The notes: generated by a model from the sequence alone, not told the origin. Positions 53,080 through 63,081 are shown, counted from the stretch's first letter. The stretch: DNA of 64,000 nt from Caballeronia sp. dw_19 (GCF_018449515.1 NZ_JAAVUQ010000002.1:124001-188000); one strand, 5' to 3'. Translations and numbers: made by a program.

Positions 53080-54120
53080 ATGAAACCTGGCGCTTCTACC
53101 GAAGTAAGCTCCGTTGTTCGAACGGAGTTCAGACATACCAGCATCAGGACGAAGCTGGAACGCAGCGGCATCTTGTTGCTGCTCGTCGCGATGGGTGCGG
53201 TATTTACATGGCGTGAGCCGGCATTCTTGAGCGTGGACAATCTGTTCAGCATCTTGCAGGCTGCATCGATTGTCGCGCTTCTGGCCGTGGGGGTCAGCAT
53301 TACACTGGCGGTGGGCGGCTTCGATTTGTCGGTCGGCAGCACGGCTGCAACGGCGCAGATGGCCGCGAGCTACGTGCTCGTTGTGTGGCATGGCAATGCG
53401 CTCGCAGCGGTCGCGGCGTGCCTTGTGTTGGGTGTCGGTGCGGGACTTTTCAATGGCTTGCTGATCACGCGTCTTCGCGTCCCGGACCAGCTCGCGACGC
53501 TCGGAACCTTGTTCCTGCTAGCGGGACTGCAGTTGATTCCGACGGGTGGGCGCTCGCTCGCGACTGGCACGATCTTGCCGGATGGCACGGAGGCCACGGG
53601 ATCGTTTCCGGCGGCCTTCCTGGCATTGGGCCGGGCTCGCTGGCTGGATGTCGTGCCGGTGCCGGTCATCGTGCTCGCGGTGGTGACGCTGGTCGCGGTG
53701 CTCGTGATGGAATTTACACGATGGGGGCGTGTGCTCTATGCGACCGGCGGGAACGAGACGGCTGCGCGGCTGGCGGGTGCGCCGACGGCGCGTTATCGTG
53801 TGGCGGCGTATGTCGCGTCGGGTGTGATTGCTTCGCTGGGCGGCGCGCTGATTGCCGCACGCGTTGGGCGGGGTGATGTTGGCGCCGGTAATTCGCTGCT
53901 TCTGGATGCGGTTGCCGCCGCGCTTATTGGTTATGCGGTGTGGGGGGCTAAGCGTCCTAATGTATTGGGTTCGGCCGTCGGTGCGGTGTTTGTTGGCGTG
54001 TTGCTCAACGGATTGACCATGCTCAATGCGCCTTATTACATGCAGGATTTTATAAAGGGCGCGTTGCTCGTTGGGGCGCTTGCTTTTACGTTTAGCATTG
54101 GTCGGCGAGGGGGGAGGTGA
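53080..54120 (+). CDS. Sugar-type ABC transporter permease, RbsC-like
   Basis: A 346-aa inner-membrane permease with about 8-10 membrane segments. The RbsC hallmark region reads GGFDLSVGSTAATAQ, and a later one RLAGAPTARYRVAAYVASG. It lies 3 bp behind its ATPase gene. No periplasmic receptor gene of this class is found in the window, which is unusual, and element C begins directly after the stop. It could be an orphan pair using a distant receptor, or the receptor gene may have been lost. The substrate is unknown. Confidence 0.88.
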   Translation: MKPGASTEVSSVVRTEFRHTSIRTKLERSGILLLLVAMGAVFTWREPAFLSVDNLFSILQAASIVALLAVGVSITLAVGGFDLSVGSTAATAQMAASYVLVVWHGNALAAVAACLVLGVGAGLFNGLLITRLRVPDQLATLGTLFLLAGLQLIPTGGRSLATGTILPDGTEATGSFPAAFLALGRARWLDVVPVPVIVLAVVTLVAVLVMEFTRWGRVLYATGGNETAARLAGAPTARYRVAAYVASGVIASLGGALIAARVGRGDVGAGNSLLLDAVAAALIGYAVWGAKRPNVLGSAVGAVFVGVLLNGLTMLNAPYYMQDFIKGALLVGALAFTFSIGRRGGR

Positions 54121-54121
54121 A

Positions 54122-55244
54122 TTGGTTTTTTTGCGTGGAGGAATTGTTGATTAGGAATGCTGGGGTGTTGGGTTAGTGGTCGGGGGATATGCCGGGTTGG
54201 TCGGTTCTGGGGTTAGTGGTCGGGGTTGATGCCGGGTTGCTGCTTTCGGCCGTGGTGGTCTGCGAGAGTCGGATATTCTCTTTATCACTATTAGCCACTG
54301 TGCGTGGCGGCACGTCATTTCTTTGTCCAAAGCGACAAAGAAACGAAGCAAAGAAAGCGCTTTAACCGCTCTACCCTAAGTGTCCACAGCGTGCAGTTTT
54401 GATTCATAGGTGCCCCAAAAGCACGGTGCTCGCCAGAGCGGAGGATGTGTGAACCCCTCCTTCTCCGAACACGGATACCCACACGCTTCGCCACCAGTGA
54501 TTGAACCTGCCCAAGGAGCACCCCGCGCTATCCGCGGACAACCGAGCTCCGAATTTTTACGCGCCTCGAACCATGTCGCCAACCCTGCTGGAAACGAGGC
54601 CGCAAAGATGCGGACGGCCTTAACCGACGAAAATAGCTGTACAGAACGCGCAGCCGATTCACAAAAACTGAAGCAGTAAACACAAACACGCATCAAGCTG
54701 TGACCTATGAATACGGTCGCACAGACCAAGTAGCTAACCTGTCAAAAAACCGCAGCCGTAAATATCTGTAAGGCCGTGCGGGTTCATTGGCAATTGTGCT
54801 TGCCCGAGAGCGTACGGGGCGAAGCGTGTTCGTGTCAGGATTCGCGAGAAGGAGGGGTTCACACATCCGTGGCTCTGGCGAGCACCGTGCTTTTGGGGCA
54901 CCTATGAATAGAAACTGCACGCTGTGGACACTTAGGGTAGTGTGGTTGAAAGCGCTTTCTTTGCTTCGTTTCTTTGTCGCTTTGGACAAAGAAATGACGT
55001 GCCGCCACGCACAGTGGCTAACAGTGATCAAGAGAAAATCCGACTCTCGCAGACCACTAAGGCCGAAAGCAGCAACCCAGCATTGACCCAGAATCGCTAA
55101 CCCCAGAACCGATCACCCCGGCATCAACCCCGACCGCTAACCCCAGAACCGACCACCCCGGCATAGACCCCGCCCGCCCCAAACCTAGCAACTCACCACC
55201 GCCCCAACCCCAAAAAACCGTCCACCGGCGCGAGCGAAAACCAC
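54122..55244. repeat. Composite inverted-repeat element, copy C (non-coding)
   Basis: About 1.1 kb between convergent genes (RbsC-like, + strand; aldo/keto reductase, - strand). The arms are 54261-54439 and 54872-55053, inverted to each other and almost the same as those of A and B. Outer arrays lie at about 54150-54260 (G-rich) and 55054-55190 (C-rich, two clear 40-bp units). Its orientation is as in B: type II inner sequence at the left end, type I at the right. The limits may be marked by TTGGTTTT at 54122 and CGAAAACCA at 55235-55243, which are complementary. No protein gene is supported inside it. Confidence 0.85.
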
Positions 55245-55248
55245 ATCC

Positions 55249-56208
55249 TCAAATCACCGCCGCCGCAATGCGCTGTCTCATCAATTGATCCGGATAACTA
55301 CCGAATCCCGCACGCACATTGTCCCACATGTACTCCGGCCGCCCGGTGCCGGGAATCACGCAGGTCACCGCCGGATGCGCGAGCACAAACTTGAGCAGCA
55401 ATTGCGCCCAGGTCGCGCACCCGATCTCCTTGCTCCACTCGGGCACCGGCTGTCCCTTCAGTTTGCCCAGCAAACCGCCGCCGCCGAACGGCTGATTCAC
55501 GATCACGCCAATCCCGCGTTCCCTCGCAAGCGGCAGCAAGCGTTCTTCAGCGGCGCGGTCATCAGCAGCGTAGTTGATCTGGACAAAGTCGAGTGTCTCC
55601 GAGCGCATCACGGCTTCCACGTCGGCAAACGCGCCCGACGTGTAATGCGTAACGCCGAGATAGCGAATCCGGCCCTGCGCTTTCCATTCACGCAGCGTAG
55701 CCAACTGCGTGCGCCAGTCGAGCAGATTGTGAACCTGCATCAGATCGATGCGCGGTTGCTGAAGACGCCGCATCGACTCTTCCATTTGTGCGATACCCGC
55801 TTCACGGCCTTCGGTCCATACCTTGGTCGCGACAAATGCACTGCCATGCCCGCCGATGCGCGTCAGCACCGCCCCGGCAACTGCCTCCGAAGACCCATAC
55901 ATCGGCGATGAATCGATGACTGAGCCGCCGTTGTCGAACAGGATGCGCAGCACCTCGGCGAGCGGGGCTTGCGCTTGTAGATTGTCGCCGACATCGAAGG
56001 TGCGCCAGGTACCGCAACCGACCACCGGCAGCGCTTCGCCCGTGGACGGGATAGGGCGCGTGTTCATGTGCGGCAGCGGCACGCCGGTGGCGGGCGGCGT
56101 TCGCGCGAAGCTCGCAGGCACGCATAAAGGCAGGCTCAAAGGCAGCAGCGCGCTGCCGGCGGCAAGGAGGAGGTGCCGACGGCGGGCGTCGGCGGAAGTG
56201 GGGCGCAT
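55249..56208 (-). CDS. Exported aldo/keto reductase with Tat signal
   Basis: A 319-aa protein. The N-terminus has a twin-arginine-type signal (ARRRHLLLAAGSALL, cleavage expected after SFA near residue 35). The (β/α)8 aldo/keto reductase domain follows, with the catalytic set visible as IDSSPMY (Asp, Tyr), TKVW (Lys) and MQVHN (His). NADPH enzymes exported in folded form through Tat are uncommon, so a periplasmic role is notable. It stands alone on the - strand; element C touches its 3' end. Confidence 0.85.
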   Translation of the reverse strand: MRPTSADARRRHLLLAAGSALLPLSLPLCVPASFARTPPATGVPLPHMNTRPIPSTGEALPVVGCGTWRTFDVGDNLQAQAPLAEVLRILFDNGGSVIDSSPMYGSSEAVAGAVLTRIGGHGSAFVATKVWTEGREAGIAQMEESMRRLQQPRIDLMQVHNLLDWRTQLATLREWKAQGRIRYLGVTHYTSGAFADVEAVMRSETLDFVQINYAADDRAAEERLLPLARERGIGVIVNQPFGGGGLLGKLKGQPVPEWSKEIGCATWAQLLLKFVLAHPAVTCVIPGTGRPEYMWDNVRAGFGSYPDQLMRQRIAAAVI

Positions 56209-56294
56209 GGGCAGTCTCGCCGTGACGGATCAGACCACAGGATAGGCGAAGTCACGAAGGTGCGTGGTGAGCACACCACTCGGCGATCATGCCC

Positions 56295-59216
56295 TCAAGG
56301 CTCTTGAGCAGCACCTGCCAGGCGCGGCGCGAGGGTGGTCAGCAAGAGCTCGTCCAGCGGCATCGGCCGGGCGAAGTGATACCCCTGCGCCTGCGCAGCA
56401 CCCATCTCCCGCAGCTCCGCGAGCGTGGCGGCGTCTTCCACGCCTTCCGCCACGAGCGTCAGGTCCAGCGACTCCGCCATCCGCACGATTGCCCGCACGA
56501 TTGCGCGGCTGCGCGGGCTGGTAGTCAGTTCGAAGATAAACGACCGGTCGATTTTCAGACCGCTGAAGCGGTACTGATGCACATAACTCAGCGACGAAAA
56601 TCCAGCGCCGAAGTCATCGAGCACCACCGACATGCCGTGATCGGCGAGACGTTGCATTGAGCGCCTGGCCAGATTGGGCTCGGCAACCAGCGCGCCTTCC
56701 GTGAGTTCGAGGCAGATCCGCGACGGCGCGACGCCGTGGCGCGCGAGCAGGGCAAGGACGTCGTCGGCGAAGTCCGGGCGCGTCATGCTGTAGCTCGAAC
56801 AGTTCACATGCACCGGCGGCCAGTCGGCGTGTTGCGGCTTCGCGAGGATCACCGCGACGCGCGTGAGCATGTAGAGATCGAGCCGCCCGATCAGGCGCAA
56901 GCCTTCCATTGCCGGCAGGAATTCGCCCGGCGTGATGACGCGGCCATCGGGTTGGCGCCATCGGATCAACGCTTCCAGCGCTACGAGCTGGCCGCTCTTC
57001 ACGCAAACAATAGGCTGAAAATACGGCACCAGTTCGTCGTCGCGCTTGAGCGCATTGCGCAACGCCCCTTCGCGTGCGACCTGATCGGACACTTCGCAGC
57101 GCAGCGCATGGTTGAACACGACGAAGCTATCGCGGCCGCCATTCTTCACGCGATACATGGCGGTATCGGCATCGCGCAGCAGATCGGCCGGCTCGCTGTG
57201 AAACTGGCTGTCGGGACTGACAATACCAATGCTGCACGACGAGAACACTACGTGGTCATCGATATGAAACGGCAGGTCGAACGCCGCCAGGATCCGTTCC
57301 GCAATCGCTACGGCAGTATCCAGCGGCGCACCCGGCGACAGCACCGCGAACTCGTCGCCGCCGAGGCGCGCGAGCAGGTCGTCGTCGCGCAGGCAGCTGC
57401 GCAAGCGGGCCGCTGCCTGCACCAGCAGCAGGTCGCCGAAATGATGGCCAAGACTGTCGTTCACCACCTTGAAACGGTCGAGGTCGATAAACATCACGGC
57501 CAGTTGCTCACCTTCGCCATGATGATCGAGCCACGCCTCCCCCAGCCGCTGCAGCAAGTGACTGCGGTTCGGCAGTCCGGTCAGCGCGTCGTGCGAGTTT
57601 TCGTATTGCAGCCGGGCGTTGGCGAGATCAAGCTCGCGCGTGCGGTTCTTCACGCGCTCTTCGAGCTCATGGTTGGCCGCATGGAGGGCTTCGGCGGCGC
57701 TGCGTCGCGAGAGGGCGGTATCGATATGGCGCGAGACGAACGTCAGCAGTTCCTGGTCGCGCAGCGAATAATGCACGCGCGTGGAATAGCTTTGCACGGC
57801 GAGCACGCCGCGCACGATGTCGCCGTCGAACAGCGGAATGCCCAGCCACGAACGCAGCTTGATGCCCTCGGCCGAGCGTTCTATTTCATTGCTGTCAATG
57901 AGCCGCATGGCTTCAGCGAGGTCGATCAGGCAGGGGCGGCGTTGCCTGATCACATACTCGGTCAGGCCGCGCCGGTTACGTCGTGGCGTGGGATGGTCGT
58001 TCAGCAGTTCATCGACATGATAGGGGAAGGACACGGTCGCAGTCGACCTGTCCACCAGCGCGATGAAGAAGTTTCGCGCATACAACAACTCGCCGACAAT
58101 CCCGTGCAGGCTCTGGAAAAACGCCATCATGTCGCCGTGCCGGCTCGACAATTCGGCGATCTGGAACAACGCCCCTTGCAAGTGTTCAGCGCGTTTGCGT
58201 TCTGCGATCTCCTGCCTCAACGCATGGTTTAATTCGGATAACTCAGCAGTCCGGCGCGATACCGTTTCTTCCAGATCGTTGCGATGCAGGATCCGGTCGA
58301 GCGCCATCGCCACGTGCCGGGCGACGACCAGGAAAAGCGCGCGGTCCTCCACGCTGTAGATTCGGGCGACGTCGTACACCTGCATGGCGATCATGCCGAA
58401 GACTTCATCGGAGGCGTTCTTGAGCGGCGCGCCCATCCAGAATTCGGGGCGATCTCCCACGCAAAAGAAGCGGCCTTCCTGCTCGGCGGCGCGGATTCCG
58501 GCGGCGTCGATCAGAAGCGGCTGGCCTGAACTCAGCACTTGGCCCGTGAGCGACAGGCGTGATGGATCGAGCGTGTCGTAGGTCGCGCATTCAAGCGCGC
58601 AGGTATCGATCACATCGACGTAATACGGGTAGGTGATCCCGCCGCTCGACGAGTCGTAAAGTGCGAGATAGAAATTTTCCGCGTCGATCAGCGTGGCGAG
58701 TTGGCGGTGCACGCCGAGCAGGAACGCCGATCGTTCGCGCATGGAGCTCGCGAGATAGGCGATTTCATAGAGTACGCGCTGGGTGTTTTGCGCGCGTGCC
58801 AGCGCGTCGGTCTGCAGGGCTTCACCCAGGCTGCGGGCAAGGGTGCACAGCGTGGGACTTCCCGCATGGCTGGCAGGCGCGAGCAGCCAGCCGAGGATGT
58901 TTTCGCCGCTGCCCGTTGGCCAGAGACACAGACGCCGGGCCGTGCAAAAGGCGTGGAAGGTATCGGCCGTGAGAAGGCTGGGCCACTCTTGCGCGGCATC
59001 GCCCTGGTCCGCGAGATGCAGGTTTTCGTCAACCTGATACCACGCCCAGTCGATGGTATCGACTCGAGCGCGGGCAGTGCGCAACAGTACATCGACCGAG
59101 CTGTCCGAGCGGGGCCACCGCGCCGGGTCAACGATCGCGCGAGCGACGTCCGCGGCGGAGTCGTCGCTACTGTCGTCGGCCATCGGCGTGGCAGGGTTCG
59201 CGGGAAAGACGGTCAT
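56295..59216 (-). CDS. GAF-GAF-GGDEF-EAL cyclic-di-GMP protein
   Basis: A 973-aa cytosolic signalling protein. It has GAF-like domains at about residues 140-300 and 350-500, each followed by a coiled coil, then a GGDEF domain with an intact GGDEF motif near 619 and an EAL domain with EALIRW near 746, ELTEG and DDFGAGFSS. Both catalytic motifs are intact, so it may make or break cyclic di-GMP under GAF control. ATG 59216 is chosen because CGGAG lies upstream; the frame continues to a TTG at 59255. There are no membrane segments. Confidence 0.9.
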   Translation of the reverse strand: MTVFPANPATPMADDSSDDSAADVARAIVDPARWPRSDSSVDVLLRTARARVDTIDWAWYQVDENLHLADQGDAAQEWPSLLTADTFHAFCTARRLCLWPTGSGENILGWLLAPASHAGSPTLCTLARSLGEALQTDALARAQNTQRVLYEIAYLASSMRERSAFLLGVHRQLATLIDAENFYLALYDSSSGGITYPYYVDVIDTCALECATYDTLDPSRLSLTGQVLSSGQPLLIDAAGIRAAEQEGRFFCVGDRPEFWMGAPLKNASDEVFGMIAMQVYDVARIYSVEDRALFLVVARHVAMALDRILHRNDLEETVSRRTAELSELNHALRQEIAERKRAEHLQGALFQIAELSSRHGDMMAFFQSLHGIVGELLYARNFFIALVDRSTATVSFPYHVDELLNDHPTPRRNRRGLTEYVIRQRRPCLIDLAEAMRLIDSNEIERSAEGIKLRSWLGIPLFDGDIVRGVLAVQSYSTRVHYSLRDQELLTFVSRHIDTALSRRSAAEALHAANHELEERVKNRTRELDLANARLQYENSHDALTGLPNRSHLLQRLGEAWLDHHGEGEQLAVMFIDLDRFKVVNDSLGHHFGDLLLVQAAARLRSCLRDDDLLARLGGDEFAVLSPGAPLDTAVAIAERILAAFDLPFHIDDHVVFSSCSIGIVSPDSQFHSEPADLLRDADTAMYRVKNGGRDSFVVFNHALRCEVSDQVAREGALRNALKRDDELVPYFQPIVCVKSGQLVALEALIRWRQPDGRVITPGEFLPAMEGLRLIGRLDLYMLTRVAVILAKPQHADWPPVHVNCSSYSMTRPDFADDVLALLARHGVAPSRICLELTEGALVAEPNLARRSMQRLADHGMSVVLDDFGAGFSSLSYVHQYRFSGLKIDRSFIFELTTSPRSRAIVRAIVRMAESLDLTLVAEGVEDAATLAELREMGAAQAQGYHFARPMPLDELLLTTLAPRLAGAAQEP

Positions 59217-59459
59217 CGGCGCTCCGAGCCGAAGGTTGCCCGGCTCCTGATTCAATCTCGTTCGATGTCGATGTTATCTACTCTTCATCCGGACACTGGA
59301 AGGATTGAAAACGCCCGCTCCTTCGTTTGTGCGCACACGCACCTGATTACTATAACGGCACTACAACTTGAGGCTTGAGGGTTTTCGTAAGGATCAACCG
59401 GTCCTGTTCCTTGCTTTGCTCCCAGGTGAGCGTTCAATACGGCGCATTGCAAGTACGCG

Positions 59460-60698
59460 TCATGCGCCCGACGAACCGCAGACCGTCGCAGGACGGGACG
59501 TCAATGAGCGCCGCTCCACCGCTACGGAAACACCCAGCAGCACGATTCCGCCGCAGGCGAGCAGCGCACCGGTCCAGCCCGTGGCCTCCAGTCCGAAACC
59601 CATCGCGACCACTACGCCGCCTGCCCACGCCCCCAGCGCATTCGCAATGTTGAAGGCCGAATGATTGAGCGCGGCCGCGACGGTCTGGGCATCGCCGGCC
59701 ACGTCCATCAGGCGCGTCTGCACGGCGGGGACCACGGCTATGCCGAGTCCCATCGCGAACAGGTTGAGCGTGGCGGTCCATTCGTTGGCCGAAGAATAAG
59801 CGAAAGCGGCCAGCGCGGCGGCGTTCCAGATCAGCATGCCGAAGATGGTCCAGAGCCGCGATTTGTCGGCCAGGACGCCGCCAATCAGGCTGCCTGCCGT
59901 CATGCCGACCCCCAGCGCGCCCAGCAACAGCGGCACGCGCCAGGGCGCCACGTGGGTCACGTTCAGCAGCGTTGGCGTGATGTAGGTGTACACCGCAAAC
60001 AGTCCGCCGAAGCCGACCGCGATCACTGACAGCGTCAGCCAGACTTGCAGGCGCCTGAACACGCCAAGCTCCCGGCGCGGCGTAGCGCCGCCCGCGTGAA
60101 TGGGCGGCAGAAAGATGCGCACGCCAATCATCGTAAGAATGCCGAGCATGCCGACAAGCAAGAAATCCGCGCGCCAGCCAAGCCATTGACCAAGCCAGGT
60201 CGCGAGCGGCACGCCGAAAATATTGGCAATCGTCAGGCCCAGCATCACGCGTCCGACTGCCCGCGCGCGCCGCTCGGGCGGTACGAGCGAGGCGGCCGTC
60301 AACGCCGCTACACCGAAATACGCGCCATGCGGCACGCCGGAAATAAAGCGCGCGATCAGCAGCAGCGGGTAATTCGGTGCGAGCGCGCTGAGCAGGTTGC
60401 CGAACGCGAACATCAGCATCAGGCCGATCAACATGGCGCGGCGCGGGAGCTTCGCGAAGAAAATAGTGATGAGCGGTGCGCCGATCACCACGCCCAATGC
60501 ATACGCGCTGATGATGTGGCCCGTGGTGGGCAGCGACGTACCGAGACCGTTCGCGATGATCGGCAGGATGGTCATGGACGCGAACTCACCCGTGCCGATC
60601 GCCAGGCCCCCGACGGCGAGTGCGAGTTCGGCGGGACCCGCGCCATAGGGCGGGATCACGCGCGTGAGCGGGTCGTTGGGGACATCGATAATGGACAT
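59460..60698 (-). CDS. MFS transporter, DHA1 family (AraJ/YdhP-like)
   Basis: A 412-aa exporter with 12 predicted membrane segments. The AraJ-type start (LALAVGGLAIGTGEFASMTILP) and the motif A region (APLITIFFAKLPRRAML) are clear. ATG 60698 is chosen by family alignment; no good ribosome-binding site is seen and the frame is open to 60767. Such proteins export sugars or drugs. It lies behind the GlxA-type regulator on the same strand, 122 bp away. Confidence 0.87.
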   Translation of the reverse strand: MSIIDVPNDPLTRVIPPYGAGPAELALAVGGLAIGTGEFASMTILPIIANGLGTSLPTTGHIISAYALGVVIGAPLITIFFAKLPRRAMLIGLMLMFAFGNLLSALAPNYPLLLIARFISGVPHGAYFGVAALTAASLVPPERRARAVGRVMLGLTIANIFGVPLATWLGQWLGWRADFLLVGMLGILTMIGVRIFLPPIHAGGATPRRELGVFRRLQVWLTLSVIAVGFGGLFAVYTYITPTLLNVTHVAPWRVPLLLGALGVGMTAGSLIGGVLADKSRLWTIFGMLIWNAAALAAFAYSSANEWTATLNLFAMGLGIAVVPAVQTRLMDVAGDAQTVAAALNHSAFNIANALGAWAGGVVVAMGFGLEATGWTGALLACGGIVLLGVSVAVERRSLTSRPATVCGSSGA

Positions 60699-60820
60699 TG
60701 AGGAAAAATTGTGAGTGGTGAGCGAAGCGCAATGCAGCATTATCGCGAAAGAATAAATCTTCCGCATCCGCGAAGGTGCGAACGGCCGTGCGGATGGACG
60801 ACGCTGCGCTGCCGTAGGCG

Positions 60821-61846
60821 CTAGCCCTGCGTGAACTTCGCCGGGCGTGACTCGTGTGCGTCCTCGCCGTCGCCGCCGGCGGAGAAGCGCTCACGGTAAG
60901 CCTGCGGTGTGACACCCATTGAACGCAGGAAGCTGCGACGCATGGTCTCCTCCGATCCAAACCCGCAGCGCGCGGCCACGCGTTTGACCGGAAATGAGGT
61001 ATCGCCAAGCAGGCGACGTGCAGCTTCCAGACGTAACTGATCGATGGCGCGTGCCGGCGTGATCCCCGTTTGCGCCCGATAGTGGCGCACGAAGCTGCGC
61101 TCGCTCATGCCCGTGCGTTCGGCCAGCGTCGCGATCGACAGGTCGGCTGCCATGTTTTCGGCTATCCACGCGTGCAGGTCGCCGAAGCGGTCGCCGGTTT
61201 TTTGCAATGACAACGTCGTGCTGAACTGCGCCTGGCCGCCCGGCCGCTTGAGGAACACCACCAGTTCGCGTGCTACATCGAGCGCGAGCGCGCTCCCGAG
61301 ATCGTCCTCGATCAATGCAAGCGCGAGATCGATGCCGGCTGTCACACCCGCCGATGTCCAGACCGCGCCGTCGCGGATAAAAATGGGCGCAGGGTCCACG
61401 CGGACAGTCGGATAACGCTGCCCGAGATCCTCGCAATGCGCCCAGTGCGTGACCGCACGGCGCTCATCGAGCAAGCCGGCGGCCGCCAGCAAAAACGCGC
61501 CCGTGCATACCGACGCAACGCGCCGGCACTGTGCCGCGCGGTCCCTGACCCAGGCCACCTGCGCGGGATCTTTCGATGCCGCATGCACGCCGCGTCCGCC
61601 CGCGACGATCAGCGTGTCTGTCGTTTGTTGAGCGGTGGGCAAGGGCTGGGCGAGCAGGCCGAGACCCGCGGTGCTTTGAACCTCCCCCGCGGCGGTAGCG
61701 ACAACGCGCGCACTGTAGGGTGCGCCGGCTCCGCGTGCCAGCGAGAGTTCGTTGGCGGAGGTGAAAGCCTGGAGCGGTCCGGCGACGTCGAGCAACTGGA
61801 CGTCTGCAAACGCGAGGATGTCGATACGGCGCGCAACGTTGTTCAT
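60821..61846 (-). CDS. GlxA-family regulator (DJ-1/PfpI domain + AraC HTH)
   Basis: A 341-aa regulator. The N-terminal DJ-1/PfpI-like domain (residues 5-170) keeps a Cys in VASVCTGAFLLAAAGLL. The C-terminal AraC-type domain (about 225-325) has WIAENMAADLSIATLAERTG and RLLGDTSFPVKRVAARCGFG. ATG 61846 fits the family; the frame is open to 61933. It is divergent from a DJ-1-family enzyme gene (isonitrile hydratase type) whose fold it shares, suggesting that it senses the same or a related compound and controls that gene. Confidence 0.9.
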   Translation of the reverse strand: MNNVARRIDILAFADVQLLDVAGPLQAFTSANELSLARGAGAPYSARVVATAAGEVQSTAGLGLLAQPLPTAQQTTDTLIVAGGRGVHAASKDPAQVAWVRDRAAQCRRVASVCTGAFLLAAAGLLDERRAVTHWAHCEDLGQRYPTVRVDPAPIFIRDGAVWTSAGVTAGIDLALALIEDDLGSALALDVARELVVFLKRPGGQAQFSTTLSLQKTGDRFGDLHAWIAENMAADLSIATLAERTGMSERSFVRHYRAQTGITPARAIDQLRLEAARRLLGDTSFPVKRVAARCGFGSEETMRRSFLRSMGVTPQAYRERFSAGGDGEDAHESRPAKFTQG

Positions 61847-61949
61847 GGTTTGAAACCGGGTTGGCGTGAAACGAGGGTTAATTGACAATTTCGCCAAATC
61901 GTAGCGAGGTATTGTGAGTGCGTCTACTTCCATTTAAAGGTTCATCGCC

Positions 61950-62633
61950 ATGGCGTTGCATATTGGTTTCCTCGTCTTTCCGCGCGTTCAGCAACTCGAC
62001 CTGACCGGTCCGCATGACGTGTTCGCGTCGGTGCCGGACGCGACTGTCCACCTGATTGGAAAAACCCTTGATCCGGTCAACGCGAACAGTGGTCTCGTGC
62101 TGACGCCTACTATTACGTACGCTGACTGCCCTGCGCTCGATGTCTTGTGCGTGCCGGGTGGAGTGGGTGTCGGCAAGTTGATGGAGGACGACATCACGCT
62201 CGATTTCATCAGGCGGCAGGCGGCGCAGGCCCGCTTCGTCACGTCGGTGTGTACCGGTGCGCTGGTCCTGGGAGCGGCCGGTTTGCTGCGCGGACGGCGC
62301 GCGACCACGCACTGGGCGGCTCATCATTTCCTGGAGAGCTTCGGCGCCATTCCCGTGAAAGAGCGCGTTGTCCAGGATGGCAATCTGATGACGGGCGGTG
62401 GGGTGACAGCGGGCATCGATTTTGCGTTGACGCTTCTCATCGGCTTGATCGGCGAAACCGAGGCTCAGGCAATTCAGCTTCAACTGGAATATGCGCCCGC
62501 GCCGCCTTTTAATTCAGGTACGCCTGACACAGCGCCGAAGGCGGTGGTGGATCTTGTGTGGAGTCGCGGCGAAGTGGAGCGTGCTCAGCGCACTGCAATC
62601 GTTGAACGCGCAGCGGCGCGATTGAATGGGTAG
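61950..62633 (+). CDS. inhA: Isonitrile hydratase (DJ-1/PfpI superfamily, InhA-type)
   Basis: A 227-aa enzyme that is expected to hydrate isonitriles to N-substituted formamides. The residues known to be needed in Pseudomonas InhA fall at the same numbers here: Asp17 (QQLDLTGP), Cys101 and Thr102 (SVCTGALVLG). Other conserved parts are VPGGVGVG and TTHWAAHHFLE. It is divergent from a GlxA-type regulator with a shared 103-bp promoter region. The assignment depends on the numbered residues; related DJ-1 proteins with other roles exist. Confidence 0.85.
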   Translation: MALHIGFLVFPRVQQLDLTGPHDVFASVPDATVHLIGKTLDPVNANSGLVLTPTITYADCPALDVLCVPGGVGVGKLMEDDITLDFIRRQAAQARFVTSVCTGALVLGAAGLLRGRRATTHWAAHHFLESFGAIPVKERVVQDGNLMTGGGVTAGIDFALTLLIGLIGETEAQAIQLQLEYAPAPPFNSGTPDTAPKAVVDLVWSRGEVERAQRTAIVERAAARLNG

Positions 62634-62702
62634 CAGGCCCGGCATAGTACCGATGGGGGTAACTCGGTTCGACGGGCATGCTTTTGACAGGAGGCGGATG
62701 CC

Positions 62703-62999
62703 ATGCCACGCGTACAGGTTGCTTCAATCACGGTTCTCGCCTCGCTCGGCATAGTGCTGGGCGCGACGCCCGGCGCATTTGCCCAGGGCGCCGATGCAAC
62801 GCCGGCCGAGCCATCACCGGCGTCGCCCACACCCAGGCAGGCACAGAAAGCGCAACGCAAAGCCGATAGAGAAGCGGCATGGGCGAAGAATTCGGCGGAA
62901 CTGAGTAAGCTGGAAAAGAACGGCTATAACCCGGCCGATGATCGTAGCGACTACCCGGATAACTTGCGCCGCGCGCAGAACAAAGCGAACGGGCAATGA
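62703..62999 (+). CDS. Small exported protein, DUF4148-like
   Basis: A 98-aa protein. It has a Sec signal peptide (residues 1-28, ending AFAQ), a Pro/Ala-rich linker and a charged C-terminal part (AELSKLEKNGYNP followed by DYPDNLRRAQNKA). This pattern is typical of DUF4148 proteins, which are abundant in Burkholderiaceae and of unknown function. A strong site (CAGGAGG) precedes ATG 62703. Confidence 0.8.
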   Translation: MPRVQVASITVLASLGIVLGATPGAFAQGADATPAEPSPASPTPRQAQKAQRKADREAAWAKNSAELSKLEKNGYNPADDRSDYPDNLRRAQNKANGQ

Positions 63000-63081
63000 G
63001 TCCGGCAGGGTTACAGCTTTATGCTGTCGTTGTTCCAGGCATGCCCATGCCGCGTAAGTAACGACGCCTTGGAAGACGACC

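Noticed and set aside
55054-55190. The 40-bp arrays as a CRISPR array
   Set aside because: The units are degenerate throughout with no constant repeat and unique spacer pattern, and no cas genes are present.
56736-58232. A 498-codon + strand frame opposite the GGDEF-EAL gene
   Set aside because: It is antisense to conserved GAF, GGDEF and EAL domains and has a composition typical of reverse-frame translation.
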